Positions 44,768 through 53,613 of a DNA stretch of 59,084 nucleotides are shown one piece after another. A program made the translations under genes and the position numbers. Source of the DNA: SAR202 cluster bacterium (GTDB taxonomy: Bacteria > Chloroflexota > Dehalococcoidia > Lucifugimonadales > Lucifugimonadaceae); contig RQOU01000066.1 of the NCBI GenBank assembly GCA_008373165.1, forward strand, positions 1 to 59,084. The letters run 5' to 3'. Position 1 is the stretch's first letter. The number at the start of each line of letters is the position of its first letter. The notes below the pieces were generated by a model, which saw only the letters and a list, made by a program, of their open reading frames with translations, ran no database searches and had not been told where the DNA came from.

Positions 44768-45709
44768 ATGTCCATGGCATCTCACAAATCCTTAGATCCT
44801 GAAAACCCGGACATACTTTATGGCTCTACCAGTTCTCTTTGGGACGCGCGCCACTCTATCGAATGGGGGATCAAACGAATTGCTGCTCTTGGCTTACAGG
44901 GTATTGAGCCCTACGCAAAACAGATAGAACAACACCGCTCTAACCCACTGGCACTCAAGGAAAAATTCACTGCAGCCAACGTCACGCTTATCGATGTCTC
45001 AAACGGAGCAAAGAACCAGTCGACAAATTTCATTGACCCGGAAGAAACCGAGAAAACAATCGAAGACCATGTAGCATTCGCCCGTGACTTCCTCCAGCCC
45101 TTCGGCTGTGATCTCTGGAAATGCAACATGGGTACTCGACCGGTCGGTGGAACTACAGAAGATCAGTTAAAAACACTCGCAGACACCCTAAACGAGATTG
45201 GTCGGCAGACGATTGATATGGGTATTCGACTTGCTCCGCATCCTCACATATGGGGTCCAGTAGAACGCGAACACGAGGTCCGAGGCATGCTCGACCTCAC
45301 AGACCCTGACTACGTCTGGTGGACTCCGGACACCGGACACCTGTGCCTTGGCGGCATGGATCCTGTCCAAGTCATGAGTGATTACCTACCTCGCATCGCC
45401 GAGGTGCACCTGAAGGACACCTACGCAAAGTATCGCGGGAACAACGCTACCCCAACACGCGAACAGCACACCAAAGCTAGCGTTTACCACAATATGGGCG
45501 GAGGAGGTGTGGACTTCGTAGCTGTAATGAAGTTATTGAGAGACCAGCACTATAAAGGCTGGGTCGTACTGGATATGGATGGTCCACGTGAAGGTGATGA
45601 CGGCTTTGATGCAATCGGCGGCAATCTCGATTTAGCAATCGACGACTACCTAGCCCATAACATCAATTTTCTTAGGGTAATACTGGGCGTAAACCTTCCA
45701 CCGCTTTAG
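44768..45709 (+). CDS. Sugar-phosphate isomerase/epimerase-like TIM barrel
   Basis: About 313 residues of the AP-endonuclease-2/xylose-isomerase-like fold (PF01261). I start at ATG 44768; a TTG at 44753 is in frame but has no better ribosome-binding site. The metal-binding residues of the barrel appear in WWTPDTGHLCLGGMDP, EVHLKDTYA and GWVVLDMDGP, and an early GIEPYAKQIEQH. Related proteins isomerise keto sugars, inositols or hydroxypyruvate; substrate is uncertain. It lies within the region rich in sugar-acid enzymes. Confidence 0.85.
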   Translation: MSMASHKSLDPENPDILYGSTSSLWDARHSIEWGIKRIAALGLQGIEPYAKQIEQHRSNPLALKEKFTAANVTLIDVSNGAKNQSTNFIDPEETEKTIEDHVAFARDFLQPFGCDLWKCNMGTRPVGGTTEDQLKTLADTLNEIGRQTIDMGIRLAPHPHIWGPVEREHEVRGMLDLTDPDYVWWTPDTGHLCLGGMDPVQVMSDYLPRIAEVHLKDTYAKYRGNNATPTREQHTKASVYHNMGGGGVDFVAVMKLLRDQHYKGWVVLDMDGPREGDDGFDAIGGNLDLAIDDYLAHNINFLRVILGVNLPPL

Positions 45710-45843
45710 AACGGTAAATTCCTAAATCAACCGAATGAACTCCGATGATATTCGATAGACACACATACTGATTTCCTTCACAATCTTTTGTGAACATCAA
45801 GCTCACTAAGACGAAAGCGACCTTTGTATAACTGGAGATACTG

Positions 45844-47823
45844 ATGTCTGATTTGAAACTTTATTCCCCGGCAGAATCGTTCAGCGCAGATGCCCACATA
45901 AAGAGCCTGGATGAATACAGGTCTGAATACGATCGTTCAATTGCCGACCCGGATGCATTCTGGGCAGAAAAAGCAAGTGAATACCATTGGTTCAAAAAAT
46001 GGGACAAAGTACGCGAATACAACTACGATGTGCGCAAAGGTCCTGTGTCCATAAAGTGGTTCGAGGGAGGCCAGACTAATATTGCCTACAACTGCCTCGA
46101 TCGACATCTAGACACTCGCGGAAATCAGACCGCCATCATATGGGAAGGCAATGAACCCGGAGAACAACGTGAAATCTCCTATAACGAACTTCACCAGGAA
46201 GTAAGTAAATTCTCCAATGTACTGAAATCCCGTGGAGTGAAAAAGGGCGATCGGGTTTCCATTTATCTGCCAATGATTCCTGAACTTGCTGTTGCTATGT
46301 TGGCCTGTGCACGCATTGGGGCAATTCACTCTATCGTGTTCGGTGGATTCTCAGCCGACGCGCTCGCAGATCGCATTGCGGATGCATCTTGCACCACCCT
46401 TATAACGTGTAATGGAACTCACCGAGGCGACAAGCCAGTTCCAATGAAAACTGTTGCAGATGAAGCAATGGCATCTGCAGAAAAACAAATGGGCAAAGCT
46501 GTCGATACATGCATAGTCGTAGAAAGAATTCCAGATAGTAAAAATGTCGAACATGACATGAAAGACGGTCGAGACCTTTGGTACGCGGATGTCATGGCAG
46601 ATGTGTCAGATCAATCTGAGGCAGAAGCAATGGACTCGGAAGACCCTCTATTCATCCTCTACACCTCAGGTTCGACAGGTCGACCCAAGGGAGTGCTGCA
46701 CACTACCGCGGGTTATATGGTTTACGCCAGTCAAACCCACAAGTACGTTTTCGACTACCACGATGGTGATATTTACTTCTGTACCGCAGATATCGGATGG
46801 GTAACCGGACATTCCTACATCGTGTACGGGCCATTAGCCAATGGCGCGACAACGATCATGTTTGAAGGTATACCGACATACCCTGGGCCAGATAGATTTT
46901 GGCAGATCGTAGAAAAATGGAATGTGAATCAGTTTTACACGGCTCCAACTGCAATCAGGGCAATTGCAAGACTTGGAAACGAGTACCCCGATCAATATGA
47001 AATGCCATCATTAAAGTTGCTAGGCTCCGTCGGAGAACCGATAAACCCGGAAGCCTGGCGATGGTACAACACACATGTAGGAAAAGAACGCTGTCCGATC
47101 GTTGACACATGGTGGCAAACGGAAACTGGCGGAATCTTGATCACGCCAATTCCGGGTGCCATCGCAACTAAACCAGGTGCCGCAACGCTTCCGTTTTTCG
47201 GCATAGAACCGGAAATTCTCGATCCAGAAAGCGGTAATCCACTTGAAGGCGATGGTGTCTCAGGCGTTCTTGCCCTCAAAGCCAGTTGGCCTGGGCAGAT
47301 GAGAACTCTGTACGGCGACCATAAACGATTTGAAAATACTTACTTTGATACTTACAAGGGATATTACTTCACTGGTGATGGGTCGACCCGTGATGAAGAT
47401 GGCTATTACTGGGTGACCGGACGAGTAGACGACGTTATAAACGTATCTGGGCACCGAATGGGCACCGCTGAGGTAGAAAGCGCCCTGGTTCTCCACAGCA
47501 CCGTAGCCGAAGCCGCCGTAGTGGGATTCCCACATGACATAAAAGGTCAGGGAATATACGCGTACGTGACATTAAACGTTGGTGAAGAATATTCGGAAGA
47601 ACTAAAACAAACACTCCGAGGGCAAGTACGATCAGTCATAGGTCCCATCGCATCTCCGGATGTAATTCACTGGGCTCCAGCTTTACCTAAAACACGATCT
47701 GGAAAAATCATGCGGCGAATTCTACGAAAGATCGCTACGGACGAAATCGACACAATCGGAGACACATCCACCTTAGCCGAACCAGAAGTAGTTGAGGATC
47801 TAATATCTCGAAAAGGTCAATGA
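45844..47823 (+). CDS. acsA: Acetyl-CoA synthetase
   Basis: A 659-residue AMP-forming acetate-CoA ligase. The P-loop-like A3 motif is [14 protein letters not shown], the A5 region [11 protein letters not shown], the A8 hinge [17 protein letters not shown], and the A10 catalytic lysine is Lys621 in TRSGKIMRR, the site of regulatory acetylation in other bacteria. All conserved, full length. It activates acetate (and weakly propionate) for central metabolism. A preceding 135-base gap holds no motif that I recognise; the lipoprotein gene follows 25 bases later. Confidence 0.96.
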   Translation: MSDLKLYSPAESFSADAHIKSLDEYRSEYDRSIADPDAFWAEKASEYHWFKKWDKVREYNYDVRKGPVSIKWFEGGQTNIAYNCLDRHLDTRGNQTAIIWEGNEPGEQREISYNELHQEVSKFSNVLKSRGVKKGDRVSIYLPMIPELAVAMLACARIGAIHSIVFGGFSADALADRIADASCTTLITCNGTHRGDKPVPMKTVADEAMASAEKQMGKAVDTCIVVERIPDSKNVEHDMKDGRDLWYADVMADVSDQSEAEAMDSEDPLFILYTSGSTGRPKGVLHTTAGYMVYASQTHKYVFDYHDGDIYFCTADIGWVTGHSYIVYGPLANGATTIMFEGIPTYPGPDRFWQIVEKWNVNQFYTAPTAIRAIARLGNEYPDQYEMPSLKLLGSVGEPINPEAWRWYNTHVGKERCPIVDTWWQTETGGILITPIPGAIATKPGAATLPFFGIEPEILDPESGNPLEGDGVSGVLALKASWPGQMRTLYGDHKRFENTYFDTYKGYYFTGDGSTRDEDGYYWVTGRVDDVINVSGHRMGTAEVESALVLHSTVAEAAVVGFPHDIKGQGIYAYVTLNVGEEYSEELKQTLRGQVRSVIGPIASPDVIHWAPALPKTRSGKIMRRILRKIATDEIDTIGDTSTLAEPEVVEDLISRKGQ

Positions 47824-47848
47824 CCCACACAACTTATGGTGAATCTAT

Positions 47849-48499
47849 TTGAAAAATTCTGATACCTATCAACACGTACACCAAAGCTACACACAGATCA
47901 TCGCTCTAGGGATGATCTGTGTGCTTGTGCTGCTTGGGATGTCATGTGCAAACGAACCGGCACCTTCAGATACCTCTACTGGGACCTATGAATCATGCGA
48001 AGGATTTATAGACTCAAATATGATAGAAAATCTAACTGGAGCAGTTGGATTGATAGAGCGAGCACAGACCTTGGATAGTAACGATATTCCAGGGCTCGCC
48101 GAAAGTGGCGCCGTCAACAACTGCATAATCGAAGTTTTCCGTACAGTCGGCAGCACAGATGAGCCATCACCTGGAGATTCACTAGTAATACAAATTGTTC
48201 AGTTTGAAACAAATGAACAAGCCCTGCTTTTATATAACTCAGCCCTAGCATCCGCTTTAATCACTACAGAACAGCTACAAGAGCAACTAGGGGATCTAGC
48301 TGTGATACAGCAAGGCCTAATTGGATCTGATTCTTACTTAATGGATGTGAAAACAGGTGGCATAGGAGCAATGGCCGTCTACGTTCATGAAACCGCTTTC
48401 ATATCCATGAGCTCTACAGCTGATTCAGATGGAAAAACTCTTTTGGACGCCGGAGGCCTGACGGCTGCTGCAATAATGGTGCAAGAGCGGCTACCCTAG
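47849..48499 (+). CDS. Putative lipoprotein of unknown function
   Basis: A 216-residue protein. Hydrophobic residues 17-32 end at Cys33 (LLGMSC), an imperfect lipobox, so signal peptidase II processing and membrane anchoring outside the cytoplasm are likely. The mature part starts with a short acidic, Ser/Thr-rich linker and contains two cysteines, at Cys50 (YESCEGF) and near 90 (NNCIIEV), that could form a disulfide. No domain is recognised. The start is TTG 47849. It follows the acetyl-CoA synthetase gene by 25 bases but no functional link is evident. Confidence 0.75.
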   Translation: MKNSDTYQHVHQSYTQIIALGMICVLVLLGMSCANEPAPSDTSTGTYESCEGFIDSNMIENLTGAVGLIERAQTLDSNDIPGLAESGAVNNCIIEVFRTVGSTDEPSPGDSLVIQIVQFETNEQALLLYNSALASALITTEQLQEQLGDLAVIQQGLIGSDSYLMDVKTGGIGAMAVYVHETAFISMSSTADSDGKTLLDAGGLTAAAIMVQERLP

Positions 48500-48614
48500 C
48501 TAGTTAATCACGACAGCAATTGAAAAAAGTGACTAGCAACGTCAATATAAATAAGTAAACGATTCTTGTTTGATAATTCGTTATATCCGAAGATTATTTC
48601 AAGAAAAGGACGAT

Positions 48615-49619
48615 ATGAATTACAGGCTTTTCGGACGAACAGGGGTATACATAAGTCCTCTGGTTTTGGGTTGCATGATGTTCGGTCAAAAAACGGACCA
48701 AAATGACACCTGCGAAATCATAGATCGTGCTATCGATCATGGAATAAATTTTCTGGACACCGCTGATGTTTATGGCAAAGGTGCATCTGAAGAATTCGTG
48801 GGCGAGGCCCTCAAACGTAACGCTAGCCGTGAAAAAATTTTTCTTGCTACCAAAGTAAATGGTCGGATGTCAGAGCACCCTAATCACATAGGGAATAGCC
48901 GACTGCACATCATAGAGGGTTGCGAAAATAGCCTAAGGCGCCTAAAAACTGAATACATTGATCTATATCAATTACATCGACCAGACTCCCACATCGCTAT
49001 AGATGAATCGCTTAGAGCGATGGATGATCTGGTTTCAGCAGGAAAAATTCGATATGCAGGAACAAGCAACTTCGGTTCATGGCAAGTCGTAGAATCCCTT
49101 TGGGCATCAGAAAAACACTCAACAGTACGATTTGTAAGCGACCAATCACCGTTCAATTTGACCGATCGGCGAGCTGAACGCGAGCACATACCAATGTGCC
49201 AGACCTATGGAATGGCATTCATCCCATGGTCACCGCTAGCTGGCGGAGGATTAACTGGAAAGTACAAAAGGACAAAAAATCAACGTACAGGTACCAGATT
49301 CGGTGATGAAACAGATCCAGGAAAACTGAAGCGGTTCAGCTCTGAGGTCATGGACATAACAGACGCTCTTCAACCAATTGCTGAAGCGCATACAGCAACA
49401 GTTGCTCAAATCGCATTAGCATGGGTCATGGATCAACCTGGTGTAACGGCTCCAATCATTGGGCCGAGAACAATCGAACAACTAGAAGATAATCTTGGAG
49501 CCATAAATCTAAAGTTGAGTAATGAGGAACTAAATCTGATTGACGAATTGGCTCAACCTGGAACAAACGTCACTGATTACTATGAAGCCAGTTTCAAACC
49601 AAACGAACATCGCTTCTAG
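48615..49619 (+). CDS. Aldo/keto reductase
   Basis: About 334 residues of the AKR TIM-barrel family, close to the YdjE/Tas-like group. I choose ATG 48615, which has the Shine-Dalgarno AAAAGGA before it and is where similarity begins (MNYRLFGRTGVYISPLVLG); an earlier start at 48570 adds nothing conserved. Catalytic Asp-Tyr are in FLDTADVYGKG, and Lys in LATKVNGRM with His in YQLHRPD. NADPH-dependent reduction of an aldehyde or sugar is expected. It lies next to the second uronate-dehydrogenase-like gene. Confidence 0.92.
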   Translation: MNYRLFGRTGVYISPLVLGCMMFGQKTDQNDTCEIIDRAIDHGINFLDTADVYGKGASEEFVGEALKRNASREKIFLATKVNGRMSEHPNHIGNSRLHIIEGCENSLRRLKTEYIDLYQLHRPDSHIAIDESLRAMDDLVSAGKIRYAGTSNFGSWQVVESLWASEKHSTVRFVSDQSPFNLTDRRAEREHIPMCQTYGMAFIPWSPLAGGGLTGKYKRTKNQRTGTRFGDETDPGKLKRFSSEVMDITDALQPIAEAHTATVAQIALAWVMDQPGVTAPIIGPRTIEQLEDNLGAINLKLSNEELNLIDELAQPGTNVTDYYEASFKPNEHRF

Positions 49620-49701
49620 GACTACACAACAAATATTCAACGGGATGACGAACTAAAGCTAGAACAAAAATAGCATGATGTAGTAGCTTATTTTCGATTA
49701 A

Positions 49702-50496
49702 ATGACTGATACAAAAAAAGTTTTGATTACCGGAGGTGCTGGCCTGATTGGTTCGATCATAATCAACAGGCTCGGCAATAAATATGAGTTTTCATCCCTA
49801 GACCTCCGCGCTGTTGATGGCGTGCCATCAACAGTAGCGAATCTCGATAACCTGGAAGCGATCATTCCTGCATTCAATTTAATCGATACTGTTATTCATC
49901 TAGCGGCCGATCGATCACCGGAAGGGTCCTGGGACTCGATACTGAAAAACAATTTGATCGCCACTTACAATGTATTCGAAGCTTCAAAACTGGCAGGTGT
50001 GAAAAGAGTCATATGCGCTAGCTCCAACCATGCCGAAGGCGGATTTTACCTTGATGCACCTTGGAAGCACATAAACGACGGCAACTTCCATCTGTTAGAA
50101 CAAGACAACTACGAGCTGATAACTGAAAAGTGCATGATACGACCCGACAGTTACTACGGTGTCTCTAAGGCGTACGGCGAATCTCTAGGTAGCTACTACA
50201 ACGACTATCACGAATTGAGCTCGTTCCACCTAAGGATTGGATGGGTACTTGAAGATGATGACCCAACATTTTCTCCCTACGCTCTTTCACTATGGCTGAG
50301 TCACCGAGACACAGCACAAATCCTGGATCTTTGCATTGAAGCTCCCCTATCCCACCGATATGACATTTTCAATGCAACTTCTGATAACGCCTGGAAGATA
50401 TTCGATATCAAACATTTGAAAAAAACACTTGGCTACATACCGGAGGATCGCGCTGGGTCAAACTTTATTAGACGCGAATATACTCGCCGCGATTAA
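49702..50496 (+). CDS. Uronate dehydrogenase-like NAD-dependent epimerase/dehydratase family SDR, copy 2
   Basis: A 264-residue SDR, paralogous to the gene at 43573: VTGGAGLIG, HLAADRSPEG, ASSNHAEGGFY, YYGVSKAYGESLGSYYNDYHE and LWLSHRDTAQI all match. This copy has WKIFDIKHLKKTLGYIPED where copy 1 has WNIFSLDKARKVLGYEPQD. Uronate or aldose dehydrogenase activity is likely. The duplicates are separated by about 5 kb of other sugar genes, suggesting gene duplication with specialisation rather than a recent copy. Confidence 0.86.
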   Translation: MTDTKKVLITGGAGLIGSIIINRLGNKYEFSSLDLRAVDGVPSTVANLDNLEAIIPAFNLIDTVIHLAADRSPEGSWDSILKNNLIATYNVFEASKLAGVKRVICASSNHAEGGFYLDAPWKHINDGNFHLLEQDNYELITEKCMIRPDSYYGVSKAYGESLGSYYNDYHELSSFHLRIGWVLEDDDPTFSPYALSLWLSHRDTAQILDLCIEAPLSHRYDIFNATSDNAWKIFDIKHLKKTLGYIPEDRAGSNFIRREYTRRD

Positions 50497-50524
50497 TTAA
50501 TCAGAATTCTCATAGTGACGGCCT

Positions 50525-51328
50525 CTATAACTTTGCCGCCACCCCTCCATCAACGTTGATAATTTCTCCTGTAATGAAACGAGATTCATTGGACACCAGG
50601 AAAAGTACAAGATTCGCTACATCCTCTGGATAGCCCGGACCTGGTGTGATTTGCATCAAATCAAACATCTTCTCGAAAGCGTGATGCCCACCATCTGGAT
50701 CTTTGATTGTTCCACGTGTTGCTTGGGGGGTCATTATCTGACCCGGCCTGACTCCGTTAACTCTTATTCCACTTCTACCACCAACTCCCGCCATATAGCG
50801 AGTTAAAGCATCTACTCCAGCCTTGGCGGCCCAGTAAGAAGACGATGTTGAACCAAATTCATCAACCATTCTCGGACTTGCACCTCTTTGAGCAGCAAGT
50901 GATGACATATTCACTACGGCACCACCACCTGCTTCAATCAGGTGAGGCCAAACAGCGCGACTCATATAAAAAGTTCCATTCAAGTTAACGTTAATCACTC
51001 GCTGAAAATCCTCAGCTGATTCGTCAGGAAAGTTGCCGCTTGCTCCATGGCCTGCGTTATTGAACAGAATATTTATCGTCCCAAAGGTGCGAACTGCCTC
51101 TATCACAGCCGCATTAACCGCATTTTCATCAGATACATCACATTCAATAAATTTGGCATCTCCACCAGTACTCTTAATAGAAGCTTCAACCGCCAGGCCC
51201 TCCTGTTCACGTCTAGCCATCAGAATCACCTTTGCACCTTCTTGTGCAAAAAGTTGAGCTGTACCTTCACCTATGCCGCTATTACCCCCGGTGATCAAAG
51301 CGACCTTACCGTCAAGCCTATTTGCCAT
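50525..51328 (-). CDS. Short-chain dehydrogenase/reductase
   Basis: About 267 residues from ATG 51328, preferred over the frame opening at 51376 because it has the Shine-Dalgarno AGGGGTAA and starts just before the first strand. Motifs: TGGNSGIGEG (NAD(P)), NNAGHGA, the catalytic serine in VVNMSSLAAQRG, YWAAKAGVDALTRY, and the C-terminal ITGEIINVDGG. The family is classical FabG-like; likely a dehydrogenase of a polyol or sugar acid, given its neighbours, but this cannot be confirmed. It is on the same strand as the hydroxyacid dehydrogenase, which lies 72 bases upstream. Confidence 0.92.
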   Translation of the reverse strand: MANRLDGKVALITGGNSGIGEGTAQLFAQEGAKVILMARREQEGLAVEASIKSTGGDAKFIECDVSDENAVNAAVIEAVRTFGTINILFNNAGHGASGNFPDESAEDFQRVINVNLNGTFYMSRAVWPHLIEAGGGAVVNMSSLAAQRGASPRMVDEFGSTSSSYWAAKAGVDALTRYMAGVGGRSGIRVNGVRPGQIMTPQATRGTIKDPDGGHHAFEKMFDLMQITPGPGYPEDVANLVLFLVSNESRFITGEIINVDGGVAAKL

Positions 51329-51399
51329 TTTGGTTACCCCTTGATTGATGTACATAAACAGTCTATTGCAGACCATAGGTCAGCACCTAGGAACAACAA

Positions 51400-52377
51400 T
51401 TAAACGATCTGGTTACGAAGATCTGAACGGCCATTCCATATACGAGCAAGGTTGTCATCCAAGATATCTATCACCCGCTCTTCATACATTCGAGTTTCTC
51501 CCCCGGTATGTGGTGTGATGATTACATTCTCGAGGTCCCACAATACTGACCCTTCGCCAAGTGGCTCATCCCAAAAATGATCAAGCCCGGCACCAGCGAT
51601 CTGACCAGATTTCAATGCCTCTGCCAACGCTGGTTCTTCAACACATTGTCCTCTGGCAACATTGATTAAGTAAGCTGTAGATTTCATCGCTTCCAAAACC
51701 CGTGCATCTACTATGTTTTTAGTCTCAGCAGTAAGTGGGCAAGTCAACGCAACGAAGTCGGCTTGTGGAACTAATTCATGCAACTTATCAGGAGTAAATA
51801 CTTCATCTATTTGTGTAGCTACCGTACCGGGATTGCGCTTAGTACCAACCACACGCATATCGAATGCTTTAGCAAAACGCGCCAATCTTGAACCTATAGT
51901 CCCCATGCCAATTATCAGAAGAGTCTTACCAATTAACTCATCCTCCCGCTTTGTGATATCACCAAGCATTCCGCGCCAGGTGTGAGTATTTTGGTTATCG
52001 CGTCCAATGTGAATATGCCGATTCAATCCAAGCATCAACGACATAGCATGTTCGGCTACTGCGTTTTGATTAACTCCTGCTGCATTTGCAAGCACGATTC
52101 CGCGCCTCGACAACTCATCTAGGGGAAACTGGTCGAAACCGGCTCCAACCGACTGAATGTACTTGAGTTTTGGAGCTCGTTCCAATAAATCATCATCCCA
52201 GAATCCAGACACAACAAACACGTCTGCATCATCAATACGACGCATAGTCTCTTCGGACGTCCAAGTTTGAAAGTAGTTCACTTCTGGATCTCGAAGAGCG
52301 TAACGCTCCTCCATTCGATACGCCACATGAGCGAAGTGAACAGTCGTGTTCACCGGGGATGGAAATACTTCGAACAT
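51400..52377 (-). CDS. D-2-hydroxyacid dehydrogenase
   Basis: A 325-residue NAD-dependent D-2-hydroxyacid dehydrogenase, GyaR/SerA-like. The nucleotide motif is GMGTIGSRLARF, the catalytic arginine is in INVARGQC, the glutamate follows in CVEEPALAEAL and the histidine is in ITPHTGGET. It probably reduces hydroxypyruvate or glyoxylate, or oxidises a D-2-hydroxyacid. With the SDR downstream it would fit sugar-acid breakdown. It is divergent from the aldose-1-epimerase-like gene across a 171-base gap containing a 9-bp inverted repeat. Confidence 0.92.
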   Translation of the reverse strand: MFEVFPSPVNTTVHFAHVAYRMEERYALRDPEVNYFQTWTSEETMRRIDDADVFVVSGFWDDDLLERAPKLKYIQSVGAGFDQFPLDELSRRGIVLANAAGVNQNAVAEHAMSLMLGLNRHIHIGRDNQNTHTWRGMLGDITKREDELIGKTLLIIGMGTIGSRLARFAKAFDMRVVGTKRNPGTVATQIDEVFTPDKLHELVPQADFVALTCPLTAETKNIVDARVLEAMKSTAYLINVARGQCVEEPALAEALKSGQIAGAGLDHFWDEPLGEGSVLWDLENVIITPHTGGETRMYEERVIDILDDNLARIWNGRSDLRNQIV

Positions 52378-52454
52378 CCGTCTCTCCTCGTTTTTTTTGA
52401 TCCGATATATTTATCTGACACGGTCAATTACTCAAAATACATGTGTTTGACCTT

Positions 52455-52508
52455 GTATGTAGGCGTATAGGAACTATGCTCTCGATATACCCATATAAAC
52501 CTACATAC
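52455..52508. promoter_or_regulatory. Inverted repeat in a divergent promoter region
   Basis: GTATGTAGG at 52455-52463 and its exact complement at 52500-52508 are separated by 36 bases between the divergently transcribed D-2-hydroxyacid dehydrogenase and aldose-epimerase genes. Half sites about 45 bases apart centre to centre (near four helical turns) could bind a dimeric regulator. By chance alone one 9-bp pair in such a gap is expected a few percent of the time, so support is modest. Confidence 0.3.
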
Positions 52509-52548
52509 CGCCCAAATAATAGCTCCGAATTGACCTTAAGAATCAATA

Positions 52549-53442
52549 ATGCCCGAAAACATCAAGATTAAAAACAATCACGCACAGGTAACTATATCCC
52601 CTGAAGCCGGAGCTTCTCTCCGGTCGATAAAAGTAAAAAAAGGGGATCGGCATTATGAGTTACTTTCTGGTGGTGCTAATAACCACAATCCAACGAGACT
52701 CCCTCCCGGTGAAGGATCCTTCGTGATGGCTCCTTGGGTTAACAGAATCCGAGACGGCAAACTTGTCACACCTAACGGTGTTCACCAAATTCCATTAAAC
52801 GCTCCCCCCCATGCTATCCACGGTTTAGTTAGAGAATCCAAATGGCAAATCGATTCAATTACTGATCTCGCTATTGAAATGTCGATTAATTTGTCAAAGC
52901 CATGGCCATTCAAAGGACACATAAAATACTCTATCTACCTCCAAGGACGATCTCTTGTTCAGACAATGCAAATGTTTGCTGACAATGATGAAAATAGAGC
53001 ATTCCCTGGAGGCCTCGGTTGGCATCCATGGTTTAACAGATCCTTGGGCTCAGATACGATGCAGGTGAAAGCGGAAGTGTCAGATCAATGGGAGCTCGAT
53101 CAAAGTTCAACAGCCACAGGTAATTTGGTTGATTCGACGTTCACAAATCGACTTAAAAATGGTGTCTGTTTAATGCCGGGAGATATCGATGATTGTTTTC
53201 TTAGACTTCCAAATGGCAAAGTAACAATCACCTGGCCGGAATTGAAACTGGAAATTTCAGGATCAGATGCCATCACGCACTTTATGCTGTATTCACCAGA
53301 ACATGCTATTTGCGTCGAGCCTCAAACGTCGACTGTTGATGCCGCACGATTAGCTGAAAATGGTATCGCCCGTACAGGTCATGTTCTTGTCGACCGCGAA
53401 CACCCATTAATAGCCACAACAACATGGACATGGGACGAATAA
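52549..53442 (+). CDS. Aldose 1-epimerase-like sugar epimerase
   Basis: A 297-residue galactose-mutarotase-fold protein. Typical sites are GSFVMAPWVNRIRDG, with the substrate-binding Arg, HAIHGLVRESKWQI containing the catalytic histidine, and GLGWHPWFNRSLG with a second histidine; VEPQTSTVDAARL carries the catalytic glutamate. It interconverts alpha and beta anomers of an aldose or sugar phosphate. It fits the adjacent sugar enzymes. Start ATG 52549 with no strong Shine-Dalgarno visible. Confidence 0.9.
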   Translation: MPENIKIKNNHAQVTISPEAGASLRSIKVKKGDRHYELLSGGANNHNPTRLPPGEGSFVMAPWVNRIRDGKLVTPNGVHQIPLNAPPHAIHGLVRESKWQIDSITDLAIEMSINLSKPWPFKGHIKYSIYLQGRSLVQTMQMFADNDENRAFPGGLGWHPWFNRSLGSDTMQVKAEVSDQWELDQSSTATGNLVDSTFTNRLKNGVCLMPGDIDDCFLRLPNGKVTITWPELKLEISGSDAITHFMLYSPEHAICVEPQTSTVDAARLAENGIARTGHVLVDREHPLIATTTWTWDE

Positions 53443-53613
53443 CCGTGTAGCCCCAAAGTGATTACATAAATCCAAAATTTCGGCTACTCGGTATATATAA
53501 CTAACCCAAGACAAGGCTCGCAGTACTACAATTCTGAAAATCCCATGGGCCTATTTACCGCCCTGCTAAATGGTGACTTCAGTTTCGATTAACAAACGCT
53601 CATTTTGGTACTT

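Noticed and set aside
53545-53592. A 15-residue open frame before the oxalate-CoA-ligase-like gene, possibly a leader peptide
   Set aside because: No ribosome-binding site or run of a regulating codon; frames of this size are common by chance.
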